Shown: one piece after another, positions 1-13,482 of the stretch
Layout of the letters: every line of letters starts with the position of its first letter
How positions within the stretch are numbered: position 1 is the first letter of the stretch
Assembly: GCA_018241745.1 (NCBI GenBank)
Contig: JAFEDG010000146.1
Span: forward strand, 26,767-90,766
DNA length: 64,000 nt
Direction: 5' to 3'
Source of the DNA: Pseudomonadota bacterium
GTDB lineage: Bacteria > Pseudomonadota > Gammaproteobacteria > Burkholderiales > Casimicrobiaceae
The notes under the pieces: model-generated
The model's database searches: none
What the model saw: only the letters and a program-made list of their open reading frames with translations
Told to the model about the DNA's origin: nothing
Program-made: the position numbers and the translations under genes

Positions 1-776
1 GGCCGCACGATCGCCGCGATGACGTCGCTGGGCCCGGACAGCGGCACGCCGTTGGCCGTGCGCACGCGATCGGCCGACGTGATGCCCAGCATCTCGCCAA
101 AGCCGCTGCCGTCGCGCACGGTCACGCCACCGCCTTCGACCGGCTGCACGATCGCACGCAGCGTGTCCGGCTGGGCGACGATGCCCTGCAGCAACTCGGC
201 GTTGAGCTTCACCACCGCGCCCTTGAACCCGGGCGGCGGCTTGCACGAGGGGTCGCGGCCGGACGCGGCACTGGCGCGCGGCGCACCCGCGTCCGCCACG
301 CGTGTCGCTGCGGCGGACTTGCCGCGCAGCGCGATGGCGCGCTCGCCGGCACCGTCGCGGACCCGGATACCGTCGCTCGTCACCGCGGCAAGCGTCGCGC
401 CGTTGGCGATGTCGCCGCCGACGGCGACCAGGCGCGGACCGGACGGCAGCCGGAACAACGCGTAGCCGTTGCCGTCCTTCTCCGCGAACGTCCCGAGCAG
501 CCGGACATCGCCACCGAGCGTCGCAGGCGCCGCGGCCGCCCCGGCGGAAGGCGCGGCGCCGTCCTGCATCAGGCCAGAAGCCACGATCGTCGCGGCGGGA
601 TCCGCGGGCACGCTTGCATTGCGGTGCACGGGCCACGGGGCGAGCCAGTACCACGCCCAGTACGCGAGCCCCCACACGAGCGCGACGCAGGCGACGCACG
701 TCGCCACCAGGGGCACCCAGCGCCAGCGCGCTGGCAACGCGTGCACGGCGCTGCTCGCTGACGCGGAAGCGGTCAT
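1..776 (-). CDS. gspC: Type II secretion system protein GspC (C-terminus cut by window edge)
   Basis: Inner-membrane protein that links the type II secretion platform to the outer-membrane secretin. The visible 258 residues begin at an ATG (minus strand, 776). A short cytoplasmic N-terminus is followed by one membrane segment at about residues 20-42 and a Pro/Ala-rich linker. Next comes a homology-region domain with the pattern LLGTFAEKDGNGYALFR, then a C-terminal PDZ-like region (LNAELLQGIVAQPDTLRAIV, then GFGEMLGITSADRV), which is the usual GspC order. The gene runs off the left edge, where gspD would be expected. It is divergent from dapC with only 56 bp between the start codons, so the two promoters must overlap. 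The assignment rests on domain order and motif resemblance. Confidence 0.8.
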   Translation of the reverse strand, partial: MTASASASSAVHALPARWRWVPLVATCVACVALVWGLAYWAWYWLAPWPVHRNASVPADPAATIVASGLMQDGAAPSAGAAAAPATLGGDVRLLGTFAEKDGNGYALFRLPSGPRLVAVGGDIANGATLAAVTSDGIRVRDGAGERAIALRGKSAAATRVADAGAPRASAASGRDPSCKPPPGFKGAVVKLNAELLQGIVAQPDTLRAIVQPVEGGGVTVRDGSGFGEMLGITSADRVRTANGVPLSGPSDVIAAIVR

Positions 777-787
777 CGCGTGCTCGC

Positions 788-793
788 TATAAT
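788..793 (+). promoter_or_regulatory. -10 element TATAAT of dapC
   Basis: A perfect TATAAT lies 39 bp before the TTG start of dapC, inside the 56-bp gspC/dapC divergent gap. The pattern TAnAAT followed by a GC-rich triplet recurs before many genes in this window. No good -35 is evident. Confidence 0.5.
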
Positions 794-832
794 CGGCGCG
801 GACATTTCCGCGCATCCTGCATCGCTCATCCG

Positions 833-2023
833 TTGAATCCCCGCCTCGCGCTGCTGCAGCCCTACCCGTTCGAGCGGCTGCGGCGCCTGCTCGCGCAACA
901 TCCGGCGCCGGCCGGCAAACCGCCGATCAACCTGTCGATCGGCGAACCGCGGCATCCGACGCCGCCGTTGATCGTCGACGCACTGGCCGCAGGCGTCGCG
1001 GGCCTTTCGAATTATCCCATGACCGCCGGGTCGCCTGCATTGCGCGAGGCCATCGCGCAGTGGCTTGTGCGCAGGCACGGGCTCGCATCGCTGTCGGCGG
1101 CCGACGAGGTCCTTCCGGTGCTTGGCAGCCGCGAAGCGTTGTTCAGTTTCGCGCAGGTCGTCATCGACGGCAGCGCACCCGGTGCGATGGTCGTGTGCCC
1201 CAATCCGTTCTACCAGATCTACGAAGGCGCAGCGCTGCTCGCGGGCGCCGGCACGTGGCTCGCGAACACGCCGATGGCAGGTCCGGGCCACGCGTACCGC
1301 GACGTGCCGGCGGACGTCTGGGCGCGTACGCAGCTCGTGTACGTCTGCTCGCCCGACAATCCGACCGGCCGCGTGCTCACGCAGGCAGACTGGAACGACT
1401 TGTTCGCGCTGTCGGACCGCTACGGCTTCGTCATCGCGTCCGACGAATGCTATTCGGAGATCTACTTCGACGAGGCGAAGCCTCCACTCGGCGCGCTCGC
1501 GGCGGCACAGGCTGCGGGGCGCAGCGGCTATCCGCGCCTGGTCGTGTTCGGCTCGTTGTCCAAGCGGTCCAACGCGCCTGGACTCCGCTCCGGCTACGCG
1601 GCCGGCGACGCGGCATTGGTCAAGGCGTTCCTGCTGTATCGGACGTACCACGGGTCCGCGATGTCGGGCATGGTCGCGCACGCGAGCATCGCTGCGTGGA
1701 ACGACGAAGCACACGTCCGTGCGAATCGCGCGCTGTATCGCGCGAAGTTCGCGGCGCAACAGCCGGTGCTGGCCGCAGCGCTGCCCTGCGCGATGCCGGA
1801 GGCGGCGTTCTATCTGTGGGCGGACGTCGGCGGCGACGATGCGGCCTTCGCGGGTGCATTGCACGCGGCCGAAGGCGTCACCGTGCTGCCTGGCAGCTTC
1901 CTCGCGCGCGACACGCCGACGGGCAACCCGGGCCGTGGCCGCATCCGGATCGCGCTCGTCGCGAGCCCGGACGAATGTGCCGAAGGCATCGCGCGGATCG
2001 CTGCCTTCGCCCGCGCCCGCTGA
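833..2023 (+). CDS. dapC: Succinyldiaminopimelate transaminase DapC
   Basis: PLP-dependent class I/II aminotransferase converting N-succinyl-2-amino-6-oxopimelate to N-succinyl-LL-2,6-diaminopimelate in the lysine/meso-DAP pathway (cytosol). The 396-residue protein shows the fold-type I pattern. SIGEPRHPTP lies near the N-terminus, SPDNPTG in the middle, ASDECYSE before the PLP site, and the Schiff-base lysine is K244 in SLSKRSNAPGLRSGY. A C-terminal arginine motif RIRIAL contacts the carboxylate. The TTG at 833 is chosen because it gives the canonical N-terminus (MNPRLALLQPYPFERL) and lies just downstream of a TATAAT. dapD and dapE, which act in the same pathway, lie on the same strand downstream. 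Confidence 0.9.
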   Translation: MNPRLALLQPYPFERLRRLLAQHPAPAGKPPINLSIGEPRHPTPPLIVDALAAGVAGLSNYPMTAGSPALREAIAQWLVRRHGLASLSAADEVLPVLGSREALFSFAQVVIDGSAPGAMVVCPNPFYQIYEGAALLAGAGTWLANTPMAGPGHAYRDVPADVWARTQLVYVCSPDNPTGRVLTQADWNDLFALSDRYGFVIASDECYSEIYFDEAKPPLGALAAAQAAGRSGYPRLVVFGSLSKRSNAPGLRSGYAAGDAALVKAFLLYRTYHGSAMSGMVAHASIAAWNDEAHVRANRALYRAKFAAQQPVLAAALPCAMPEAAFYLWADVGGDDAAFAGALHAAEGVTVLPGSFLARDTPTGNPGRGRIRIALVASPDECAEGIARIAAFARAR

Positions 2024-2136
2024 CGCGGGCGCCACCGCCGGCCGCGCTGCGCGGCTGCGCCCCGCGCTTCCCCTGCACGCCCTGTCGCCCCGGACTGCCT
2101 TCCGTCGCCTCGGGCAGCCGCGCCCTGCAGGCCTCC

Positions 2137-2142
2137 TACAAT
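2137..2142 (+). promoter_or_regulatory. -10-like TACAAT, possibly for a leaderless mRNA
   Basis: TACAAT ends 8 bp before the ATG of the histidine kinase gene. A start site at normal spacing would fall at or next to the start codon. No -35 is obvious. Confidence 0.35.
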
Positions 2143-2150
2143 GCGCGGCG

Positions 2151-3236
2151 ATGAATGCCCGTACGTTACCCCCCGCCAGCGCCCCCGCGGCACGCCACCC
2201 GCTGCTCGCCGGCTTTCGCGCGTCGTGGGTCACCGTGCTGCTCATCGCCGCGATCAACACGGGCATCGCCGCCGTGCTGTGGATCGACGACCCCCGGCCG
2301 TTCTGGCAGCCGTTCGTCACCGTGCAGCTGTACGGGTATGCGATCGCATATTGCGTCAACGCGGCGTCACCCTGGGATCGCTCCCACGCGATCGCGCGCA
2401 TTGTCGTGGCGGTGGCCATCGGTGCGGTGATCGGGGTGCTGCTGGTCATCGTCGTCAAGGGCTACGAGCCCGACTACGTCCTGGCGCACGCGGCCAACTT
2501 CGGCTGGAACCTGTTCTCGGCCTGGTTCAACGGCCTCACGATCAGCCTGATGTTCTACGTGAACATCCGCGAGCGGCGGGCGGAGGCCGCGTTGCTGGAG
2601 GCCAACGCCGCGCGGCACCTGCTGTCGCGACAGGCGGCGGAAGCCGAGCTTAAGCTGATGCAGGCGCAGGTGGAACCGCACTTCCTGTTCAACACGCTGG
2701 CGTCGGTGCAATACCTGACGGAGACCGACCCGCCGCGTGCCAACGAATTGCTGGGACACCTGATCGCGTACCTCCGCGCCGCGTTGCCCCAGCTCCGCGC
2801 CGCGTCGACGACGCTCGGCAAGGAGTTGCAGCTCGCCGCCGCCTACCTCAACATCCTGGCGATGCGCATGGGACCGCGCCTCGCATTCACGCTCGACGTC
2901 GACGACGCGTTGCGCGCGCATCCGTTTCCGCCGAACATGCTGATCTCGCTCGTCGAGAACGCGGTGCAGCACGGGCTCGAGCCCGCAGTGGACGGGGGCC
3001 ACGTCACGCTGTCCGCGGCCCGTGCCGGAGACGCGCTCGTCGTGACCGTGGCCGACACGGGGCGCGGCTTTCGCGACGGCGTCGTGCCGCAACCCGGTCA
3101 CGGGTTCGGCCTCGCGAACCTGCGCGAACGGCTGGCCGCGATGTATGGGGAGGCCGCGACGTTCACGCTGGAGCACGGCGCCGGCGGCAAGGGCACGGTG
3201 GCGCGACTGTCGATTCCCTGGGATCGCGGGGCCTGA
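2151..3236 (+). CDS. LytS/AlgZ-family sensor histidine kinase
   Basis: Membrane histidine kinase of the His_kinase (LytS/YehU) type, 361 residues. Four hydrophobic segments at about residues 22-45, 50-70, 82-106 and 112-140 are followed by a short coiled linker. The phospho-acceptor is H177 in QVEPHFLFNTLASVQYL. The ATPase domain follows, with the N-box ISLVENAVQHG and glycine boxes VADTGRGF and GHGFGLANL. The start codon directly follows a TACAAT element. The LytTR response regulator begins 2 bp after the stop, so the two form a cognate pair. The stimulus is unknown. The layout matches AlgZ/AlgR-type pairs, but direct orthology is not claimed. Confidence 0.85.
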   Translation: MNARTLPPASAPAARHPLLAGFRASWVTVLLIAAINTGIAAVLWIDDPRPFWQPFVTVQLYGYAIAYCVNAASPWDRSHAIARIVVAVAIGAVIGVLLVIVVKGYEPDYVLAHAANFGWNLFSAWFNGLTISLMFYVNIRERRAEAALLEANAARHLLSRQAAEAELKLMQAQVEPHFLFNTLASVQYLTETDPPRANELLGHLIAYLRAALPQLRAASTTLGKELQLAAAYLNILAMRMGPRLAFTLDVDDALRAHPFPPNMLISLVENAVQHGLEPAVDGGHVTLSAARAGDALVVTVADTGRGFRDGVVPQPGHGFGLANLRERLAAMYGEAATFTLEHGAGGKGTVARLSIPWDRGA

Positions 3237-3238
3237 CG

Positions 3239-3979
3239 ATGCCGACCGCACTGATTGCCGAGGACGAGCCGATGCTGGCCGCGCAGCTGCGGACCCGACT
3301 CGCCGAGGCGTGGCCGGAGCTCGACGTCGTGGCCGACGCGCGCAACGGCGACGAGGCCGTATCGCTCGCTGCGATCCACAAGCCCGACGTCGTGTTCCTG
3401 GACATCCGAATGCCGGGTCGCGACGGCCTCGAGGTCGCCCGCGCGCTGGCCGGCAGCGCCCACGTGGTGTTCGTCACCGCCTACGACGAGTACGCGGTCG
3501 CGGCATTCGAGGAAGGGGCTGTCGATTACCTGCTGAAGCCGGTCGCGGCGGCGCGCGTCGCCAAGGTCGTCGCGCGACTGCAGGCGCGGCTGGCGCACAA
3601 GCCGCTGGATCTCGACGCGTTGCTGGCGCGGCTCGCGGCGCGCGAGCACGGCGGCTCGCTCAAGTGGCTGCGCGCATCGCTGGGCGCGGCCATGAAGATG
3701 ATCGCCGTCGACGACGTGCTGTACTTCCAGTCCGAGGACAAGTACACGAAGGTGGTCACCCGCGAAGGCGACGGCCTCATCAAGAAGCCGATCAAGGAGC
3801 TGTACGAGGAGCTCGATCCCGACAGCTTCTGGCAGGTGCACCGCGCGACGATCGTGAACCTGAAGGCGATCGCGCGCGTCGAGCGCGACTGGCGCGACCA
3901 GCCGGTCATCCACTTGCGCGACCGGCCCGAGAAGCTGCCGGTATCGCGCACGTTCGCGCACCGCTTCAAGGCGATGTAG
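3239..3979 (+). CDS. LytTR-family response regulator
   Basis: Two-domain DNA-binding response regulator of 246 residues. The receiver domain (about 1-120) has acidic residues at the end of strand 1 (AEDE), the phosphorylation site D55 in [10 protein letters not shown], and the conserved lysine in YLLKPV. The C-terminal LytTR domain (about 140-246) has the characteristic [13 protein letters not shown] and [16 protein letters not shown] stretches. It starts 2 bp after the kinase gene, so translation is probably coupled. A GC-rich hairpin follows the gene at 3982-4009. Targets are unknown. Confidence 0.9.
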   Translation: MPTALIAEDEPMLAAQLRTRLAEAWPELDVVADARNGDEAVSLAAIHKPDVVFLDIRMPGRDGLEVARALAGSAHVVFVTAYDEYAVAAFEEGAVDYLLKPVAAARVAKVVARLQARLAHKPLDLDALLARLAAREHGGSLKWLRASLGAAMKMIAVDDVLYFQSEDKYTKVVTREGDGLIKKPIKELYEELDPDSFWQVHRATIVNLKAIARVERDWRDQPVIHLRDRPEKLPVSRTFAHRFKAM

Positions 3980-3981
3980 CG

Positions 3982-4009
3982 CCGCGCCCCGGGGCCGCGC
4001 GGGGCGCGG
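3982..4009. terminator. Terminator-like GC hairpin after the two-component operon
   Basis: Perfect 10-bp stem CCGCGCCCCG / CGGGGCGCGG with an 8-nt loop, directly after the response-regulator stop and before dapD. There is no U-tract, so intrinsic termination is uncertain. Confidence 0.4.
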
Positions 4010-4021
4010 CGGGGTTCGCGG

Positions 4022-4027
4022 TAAAAT
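4022..4027 (+). promoter_or_regulatory. -10-like TAAAAT of dapD
   Basis: TAAAAT lies 25 bp before the dapD ATG, just downstream of the hairpin that closes the preceding operon. This suggests dapD has its own promoter. Confidence 0.4.
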
Positions 4028-4052
4028 CGCGGTTTTCCGGCCCCCCTCCGCC

Positions 4053-4877
4053 ATGCAGCCGCTGCAAACCGTCATCGAAGACGCGTGGGAAGCACGCGCC
4101 ACGTTCACGCCCACGTCGGCCCCCGCCGACGTCCGCGAAGCAGTGGCCGCGGCCATCGCCGCGCTCGATACCGGCCGCATGCGCGTTGCGTACAAGGTCG
4201 GGGCCGAGTGGCACGTCGAGCAATGGCTCAAGAAGGCGGTGCTGCTGTCGTTCCGGCTGGCCGACAACGCGGGCATCGGGCTCGAGGGTCCGCACGTGCC
4301 CTTCCGGTTCTACGACAAGGTGCCCACGAAGTTCGCGCGGTGGACGGACGCCGAGTTCGCCGCCGCCGGCGTGCGCGTCGTGCCGCCGGCCGTCGCCCGT
4401 ACCGGTGCCTACGTCGCGCGCAATGTCGTGCTGATGCCGTCGTACGTGAACATCGGCGCGTACGTCGACGAAGGCACGATGGTCGACACGTGGGCCACCG
4501 TCGGCTCCTGCGCGCAGATCGGCAAGCACGTGCACCTGTCCGGAGGCGTCGGCATCGGCGGCGTGCTCGAACCGCTGCAGGCCAACCCGACGATCATCGA
4601 GGACAACTGCTTCATCGGCGCGCGCTCGGAAGTCGTCGAGGGCGTCATCGTCGAGGAGAACTCCGTGCTCGGCATGGGCGTGTTCATCGGCCAGAGCACC
4701 AAGATCTACGACCGCGAAACCGGCTCCATCACGTATGGCCGCGTGCCGGCGGGCTCGGTCGTCGTCGCCGGCTCGCTGCCCAGCCAGGGCTGCAACCTGT
4801 ACTGCGCGGTCATCGTCAAACGCGTCGATGCGAAGACGCGGGCCAAGACCGCGATCAACGAACTGTTGCGCAGCTGA
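4053..4877 (+). CDS. dapD: Tetrahydrodipicolinate N-succinyltransferase DapD
   Basis: Catalyses succinyl-CoA-dependent succinylation of 2,3,4,5-tetrahydropyridine-2,6-dicarboxylate, the step before DapC. The 274-residue length matches proteobacterial DapD. An N-terminal helical domain contains the substrate region ([14 protein letters not shown]). A left-handed beta-helix of hexapeptide repeats follows ([20 protein letters not shown], then [19 protein letters not shown]), with a C-terminal lid ([17 protein letters not shown]). The ATG at 4053 gives the standard N-terminus [15 protein letters not shown]. map follows 23 bp downstream. Confidence 0.95.
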   Translation: MQPLQTVIEDAWEARATFTPTSAPADVREAVAAAIAALDTGRMRVAYKVGAEWHVEQWLKKAVLLSFRLADNAGIGLEGPHVPFRFYDKVPTKFARWTDAEFAAAGVRVVPPAVARTGAYVARNVVLMPSYVNIGAYVDEGTMVDTWATVGSCAQIGKHVHLSGGVGIGGVLEPLQANPTIIEDNCFIGARSEVVEGVIVEENSVLGMGVFIGQSTKIYDRETGSITYGRVPAGSVVVAGSLPSQGCNLYCAVIVKRVDAKTRAKTAINELLRS

Positions 4878-4900
4878 CCCGCAGCCCTCACCTCCCGATC

Positions 4901-5692
4901 ATGTCCGTCCAGCTCAAGTCCCCCGAAGCGATCGCGAAGATGCGCGTGGCCGGTCGCCTCGCGTCCGAGCTGCTCGATTACCTGACGCCGCACATCAAGG
5001 TCGGCGTCACGACCGGCGAGATCGATCGCCTGGCGCACGACTACATGGTCAACGTGCAGCACACGGTCCCCGCGACGCTCAACTACGCGCCGCCCGGCCA
5101 CAAGCCCTATCCGGCTTCGCTGTGCACGTCGGTCAACCATGTCGTCTGCCACGGCATCCCGGGCGACAAGGTGCTGAAGTCGGGCGACATCGTCAACGTG
5201 GACGTCACCGTGATCAAGGACGGATTCCACGGCGACTCGAGCCGCATGTTCACGATCGGCACGCCGTCGATCCAGGCCAAGCGGCTGATCGACGTGACGT
5301 ACGAGGCGATGTGGAAAGGGATCCGCGTCGTGCAGCCGGGCGCGCACCTGGGCGACATCGGGCACGTGATCCAGAAGTTCGCCGAGAGTCAGGGGTATTC
5401 GGTGGTCCGCGAGTTCTGCGGCCACGGCATCGGCGAGGTCTTCCACGAGGAACCGCAGGTGCTGCACTATGGCCGCGCGGGCACGGGCCTCAAGCTGCAG
5501 GCCGGCATGATCTTCACGATCGAGCCGATGATCAACGCCGGCAAGCCGGGCATCCGTGGGCTGGCGGACGGCTGGACCGTGGTCACGTCCGACCACTCGC
5601 TGTCGGCGCAATGGGAGCACACCGTGCTCGTGACGCCGGACGGCTTCGAAGTGCTGACGGTGTCGGCGGGTACGCCGCCGCCTCCCGCCTGA
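4901..5692 (+). CDS. map: Type I methionine aminopeptidase
   Basis: Removes the initiator methionine from nascent proteins in the cytosol. The 263-residue single-domain protein is a typical bacterial type Ia enzyme. The dinuclear metal ligands are visible in order: D in NVDVTV, D in FHGDSSRMF, H in GHGIGEVFHEEP, E in TIEPMI and E in WEHTVLV. Substrate-pocket histidines lie in VNHVVCHGIPGD. The ATG at 4901 gives the canonical N-terminus MSVQLKSPEAIAKMR. It lies between dapD and glnD; map next to glnD is common in proteobacteria. Confidence 0.95.
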   Translation: MSVQLKSPEAIAKMRVAGRLASELLDYLTPHIKVGVTTGEIDRLAHDYMVNVQHTVPATLNYAPPGHKPYPASLCTSVNHVVCHGIPGDKVLKSGDIVNVDVTVIKDGFHGDSSRMFTIGTPSIQAKRLIDVTYEAMWKGIRVVQPGAHLGDIGHVIQKFAESQGYSVVREFCGHGIGEVFHEEPQVLHYGRAGTGLKLQAGMIFTIEPMINAGKPGIRGLADGWTVVTSDHSLSAQWEHTVLVTPDGFEVLTVSAGTPPPPA

Positions 5693-5721
5693 CCCGCGGC
5701 GGTCTTCGTCCAGCCGCCCCG

Positions 5722-8322
5722 ATGGACGTCGCGACCGACCCGCTGCCAGCGCTCGCACCGGCGGCACCCCTCGCCGCCTGGCGGCAGCAGCTGCGCGACG
5801 GCCGCCAGGCGCTCGAGGCCGCTTTCCTGGCCAAGCCCGACACGCCGCGCCTGCTGCGCGAGCACGCGAAGCTCGTGGACCGCGTGCTGGCCGCAGTGTG
5901 GCAGGCGAGCGGCATGCCGGAAGCCGCCGCATTGGTCGCCGTGGGCGGCTATGGCCGTGCGCGCCTGTTCCCGCATTCGGACGTCGACGTGCTGGTGCTG
6001 CTGCCGGATGGCATGCCTGCCACCGATCCGGCGAGCGCCATCGAGCGCTTCCTGGCCACGTTGTGGGACATCGGCCTCGAAGCCGCCCACGCGACGCGCA
6101 CGATCGCCGAGTGCGAAGCGGAGATGGCCCAGGACGTTACGATCCGCACAAGCCTGCTCGAGCACCGCCGCATCGCCGGCTCGCGCAAGCTTGCGGCGGA
6201 ATTCGGCACCCGCTTCGCCGCCGCGATGGATCCACGCGCTTTCTATGCGCAGAAGACGCTCGAGCAGCAGGCGCGGCACCAGAAATATCACGACGCGCTC
6301 TACAACCTCGAGCCCAACGTCAAGGAAAGCCCGGGCGGCCTGCGGGACCTGCAGTCGGTGCTGTGGATCGCGCAGGCCGCCGGCCTCGGCCGGTCGTGGC
6401 GCGAGCTCGCGCACAATGGCCTGATGACGTCGGACGAGGCACGCGTCGCGTCGCGCCAGGAGCGCCTGCTCGGCGCGTTGCGCGTGCGCCTGCATTACCT
6501 CGCCGGCCGCCGCGAGGACCGGATGGTGTTCGACCTGCAGCCTGCGCTCGCGCGCCAGCTCGGCTATGTCGACACGCCGACGCAGCGCGCCACCGAGCAG
6601 CTGATGCACCGCTACTATCGTGCCGCGCGCTTCGTCCGCCAGCTCAACACGATCCTGCTGCAGAACCTGCAGGTGCGCATCTTCGCGCCGGCCAAGAACG
6701 CGACGCCGATCGACGACGATTTCGAGGCCGTCGACGAGCTGCTGAACATCCGCCATCCCGACCTGTTCGACCGGCGCCCGTCGGCCATGCTCGACGCGTT
6801 CCTGACGATGGAGCGCCACCCGGGGCTCAAGGGCATGTCGGCGCGCACGCTGCGGGCACTGGCGCGCAATCGCCGGCGCATCGACGCCCGCTTCCGCGCG
6901 GATCCCGCGAACCACGCGCGCTTCATCGCGATGTTCGACGAGCCGCGCGGGCTCTACCACGTGCTCAAGGGGATGAACCTGTTCGGCATCCTCGGCGCGT
7001 ACCTGCCCGCGTTCGGCCGCAACGTGGGACGGATGCAGCACGACCTCTTCCACGTCTACACGGTGGACGAGCACACGCTGATGGTGATTCGCAACCTGCG
7101 CCGCTTCACGGAGACGCAGCACGCGCACGAATATCCGCTGTGCTCGCGGCTCATCACCGACTTCGAGCCCAAGCGGATCCTCTACCTGACCGGACTCTTC
7201 CACGACATCGGCAAGGGTCGCGGCGGCGACCACTCCGCGCTGGGTGCGCGCGACGCCCGGCGCTTCTGCCGCCGGCACGCGCTGCCCGTCGAGGACACGG
7301 AAATGATCGTGTGGCTCGTGCGCAACCACCTGCTGATGTCGTCGACGGCCCAGAAATCCGACCTGTCGGACCCGGCGGTCATACGCGCGTTCGCCAAACG
7401 CGTGGGCAACGAGCGCCGCCTCACCGCGCTCTACCTGCTGACCGTCGCCGACATCCGTGGCACCAGCCCCAAGGTATGGAACGCATGGAAGGGCCAGCTG
7501 CTCGAGGACCTTTTCCATGCGACGCGGCGCGTGCTCGCCGGTGGTGCCGCCGCGCAGACGCTGCAGGACTCTGTCCAGCAGCGCCAGGACGCGGCGAGCA
7601 GGATCCTGCGCCTCTACGCGGTGCCGGACGGCGCCGAGCGCGCGCTGTGGAAAACGCTGGACACGCCTTACTTCCAGCGGCACACGGCCGACGAGATCGC
7701 GTGGCACGCGCGCCACCTGTACTGGCGCGTCGATGGCAAGGCGCCGGTGATCAAGGCGCGTCTTGCGCGGGCCGGCACCGGGCTGCAGGTCCTCATGTAC
7801 CTGCCCGACCAGAAGGAGCTGTTCGCGCGCATCTGCGGGTTCTTCGAGCGCATGGGGCTGTCGATCCTCGAGGCCAAGGTGCACACGACACGCAGCGGTT
7901 ACGCGCTCGACACGTTCGCGGTCCACGACCCGGCGCATCCGGCCACGTCGTACCGTGATTCGATCGCGTACATCGAGCACGAGCTCGCCGCGCTGCTCGC
8001 CGAACCGGCGCCAGCGCAGATGCCACCGACCGGCCGCGTCAGCCGCCGCGTGCGCCACCTGCCGCTGTCGCCCGAGATCCAGCTGTTCCCGGACGACGCC
8101 GGACGCCGCTACATCCTCGAAGTGATTGCCGGCGACCGCCCGGGGTTGCTGGCTCGCATCGCCTACGTGCTGGCCAAGGCCAACGTCGACGTGCAGAGCG
8201 CGCGGATCAATACGCTGGGCGACCGCGTCGAGGACGTGTTCCTGCTGGAAGGCGCACGGCTGCACGACGAGCAGGCGGCGCTCAAGCTGGAGACGGCGCT
8301 GCTGGAACAGCTGCGCGTCTAG
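5722..8322 (+). CDS. glnD: PII uridylyltransferase / uridylyl-removing enzyme GlnD
   Basis: Bifunctional nitrogen sensor that uridylylates PII proteins when glutamine is low and deuridylylates them when it is high. The 866-residue protein has the full order. The nucleotidyltransferase domain carries VGGYGRARLFPHSDVDV (about 73-90). A GlnD helical region follows with the invariant NVKESPGGLRDLQ. The HD phosphohydrolase domain has FHDIGKGRGGDHS (about 493-505). Two C-terminal ACT domains begin near residues 690 and 796. The ATG at 5722 starts 29 bp after map. The gene converges on def with a hairpin at its stop codon. Confidence 0.95.
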   Translation: MDVATDPLPALAPAAPLAAWRQQLRDGRQALEAAFLAKPDTPRLLREHAKLVDRVLAAVWQASGMPEAAALVAVGGYGRARLFPHSDVDVLVLLPDGMPATDPASAIERFLATLWDIGLEAAHATRTIAECEAEMAQDVTIRTSLLEHRRIAGSRKLAAEFGTRFAAAMDPRAFYAQKTLEQQARHQKYHDALYNLEPNVKESPGGLRDLQSVLWIAQAAGLGRSWRELAHNGLMTSDEARVASRQERLLGALRVRLHYLAGRREDRMVFDLQPALARQLGYVDTPTQRATEQLMHRYYRAARFVRQLNTILLQNLQVRIFAPAKNATPIDDDFEAVDELLNIRHPDLFDRRPSAMLDAFLTMERHPGLKGMSARTLRALARNRRRIDARFRADPANHARFIAMFDEPRGLYHVLKGMNLFGILGAYLPAFGRNVGRMQHDLFHVYTVDEHTLMVIRNLRRFTETQHAHEYPLCSRLITDFEPKRILYLTGLFHDIGKGRGGDHSALGARDARRFCRRHALPVEDTEMIVWLVRNHLLMSSTAQKSDLSDPAVIRAFAKRVGNERRLTALYLLTVADIRGTSPKVWNAWKGQLLEDLFHATRRVLAGGAAAQTLQDSVQQRQDAASRILRLYAVPDGAERALWKTLDTPYFQRHTADEIAWHARHLYWRVDGKAPVIKARLARAGTGLQVLMYLPDQKELFARICGFFERMGLSILEAKVHTTRSGYALDTFAVHDPAHPATSYRDSIAYIEHELAALLAEPAPAQMPPTGRVSRRVRHLPLSPEIQLFPDDAGRRYILEVIAGDRPGLLARIAYVLAKANVDVQSARINTLGDRVEDVFLLEGARLHDEQAALKLETALLEQLRV

Positions 8323-8339
8323 CGCGCCGGGCGGCGCGC
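8322..8339. terminator. Hairpin between convergent glnD and def
   Basis: GCGCGCC, loop GGGC, GGCGCGC: a perfect 7-bp stem starting on the last base of the glnD stop codon and 12 bp past the end of def. It could serve both strands. There is no U-tract. Confidence 0.35.
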
Positions 8340-8351
8340 CGGCCCGCCTGC

Positions 8352-8878
8352 TCAGTCGTCCTCGTCCCGCATCCCAGGGAACAGGATGTCGGTGAACCCG
8401 AAGCGCGACAGGTCGCGCATGCGCATCGGGTAGAGGATGCCGTCGAGGTGGTCGCACTCGTGCTGGACGACCCGCGCGTGGAAACCGTCGACCTCCCGGT
8501 CGATGGGCTCGCCGCGCGGATCGAATCCGGAGTAGCGCAGCGCCGCGTAGCGCGGGACGACGCCGCGCATGCCGGGCACCGACAAGCAGCCTTCCCAGCC
8601 CTCCTCGAGCGCGTCGCCGAGCGGCGTCAGCACCGGGTTGATCAGTTCCGTGTACGGCACCGGCCTCGCGTTCGGGTAACGCGGGTTGTAGTCCATGCCA
8701 AAGATGACGACACGCGCCCCGACCCCGATCTGCGGCGCGGCCAGCCCCGCACCCTTGCGCGCGACCATCGTCTCGCGCATGTCGGCCAAGAGCGCGTCCA
8801 GCTCGGGTGTCCCGAACGCGGTGACGGGCTGCGACACCTCGAGCAGCCGCGGGTCGCCCATGCGCAGGATCTCGCGGA

Positions 8879-8882
<4 letters not shown>
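8352..8882 (-). CDS. def: Peptide deformylase
   Basis: Metalloenzyme removing the formyl group from N-terminal formyl-methionine. The 176-residue protein has all three motifs: motif 1 [10 protein letters not shown], motif 2 EGCLSVPG (metal-ligand Cys) and motif 3 HECDHLDG (two His ligands and the catalytic Glu). The start [14 protein letters not shown] is canonical. The ATG overlaps the TGA of the upstream phosphorylase gene (8879-8882), so the two are translationally coupled. This pairing is unusual because def more often accompanies fmt. A second def copy may exist elsewhere. Confidence 0.93.
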
Positions 8883-13133
<4,251 letters not shown>

Positions 13134-13182
13134 CGGCGCGTTGCGTCGCGGGCGCGCTGTGGCGGGCGCGCCGTGGCCAGGG

Positions 13183-13269
13183 CTCGCGGGTGACGGGTGG
13201 CGCCGGCTACGCTTCGCAGTTCGCTTGCGCTCCAGAGGCGCTCCGCCGGCGCCACCCATCACCCGCGAG
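13183..13269 (+). repeat. Palindromic repeat element, copy 1 (25-37-25 bp)
   Basis: Two 25-bp arms (13183-13207 and 13245-13269), complementary except at one position, enclose a 37-bp core that contains CGCTTCGCAGTTCGCTTGCG. Outer CTCGCG and inner GCCGGC of each arm match copy 2. The middle 13 bp of the stem differ from copy 2 but remain self-complementary. The element lies 49 bp after the prmB stop and could also terminate transcription. Confidence 0.8.
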
Positions 13270-13482
13270 GCCACGCCTTGCGACGTTACGCACCGCCGCG
13301 CGCACCGAATCGCCAGAGCCTGCACGTCCCGCTACCCGCGCACATCCGTTCGGCTCGATACCGTTGTCTCTCTCACGCGCGGATCGGCGTCGAGCTGACG
13401 CCCTGGCTGCGCGACCAGACCCCGCGGTGCGCACGAGTGCGATGGCGCGCACACGCCGATGAAACGGCGTCGAAGGCGTGGC
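13270..13482. other. Non-coding spacer between the two palindromic repeats
   Basis: 213 bp between the two inverted repeats. Open frames here are short and have no recognisable motif, promoter pair or RNA-like hairpin that I can support. Confidence 0.4.

Noticed and set aside
5467..8457. Open frame of nearly 1000 codons on the minus strand opposite glnD and the end of map
   Set aside because: It is the antisense image of strongly conserved genes in GC-rich DNA, is Arg/His/Gln-rich, and shows no domain.
13270..13482. A decayed gene between the two palindromic repeats
   Set aside because: Short frames only; no similarity that I can name and no ribosome site.
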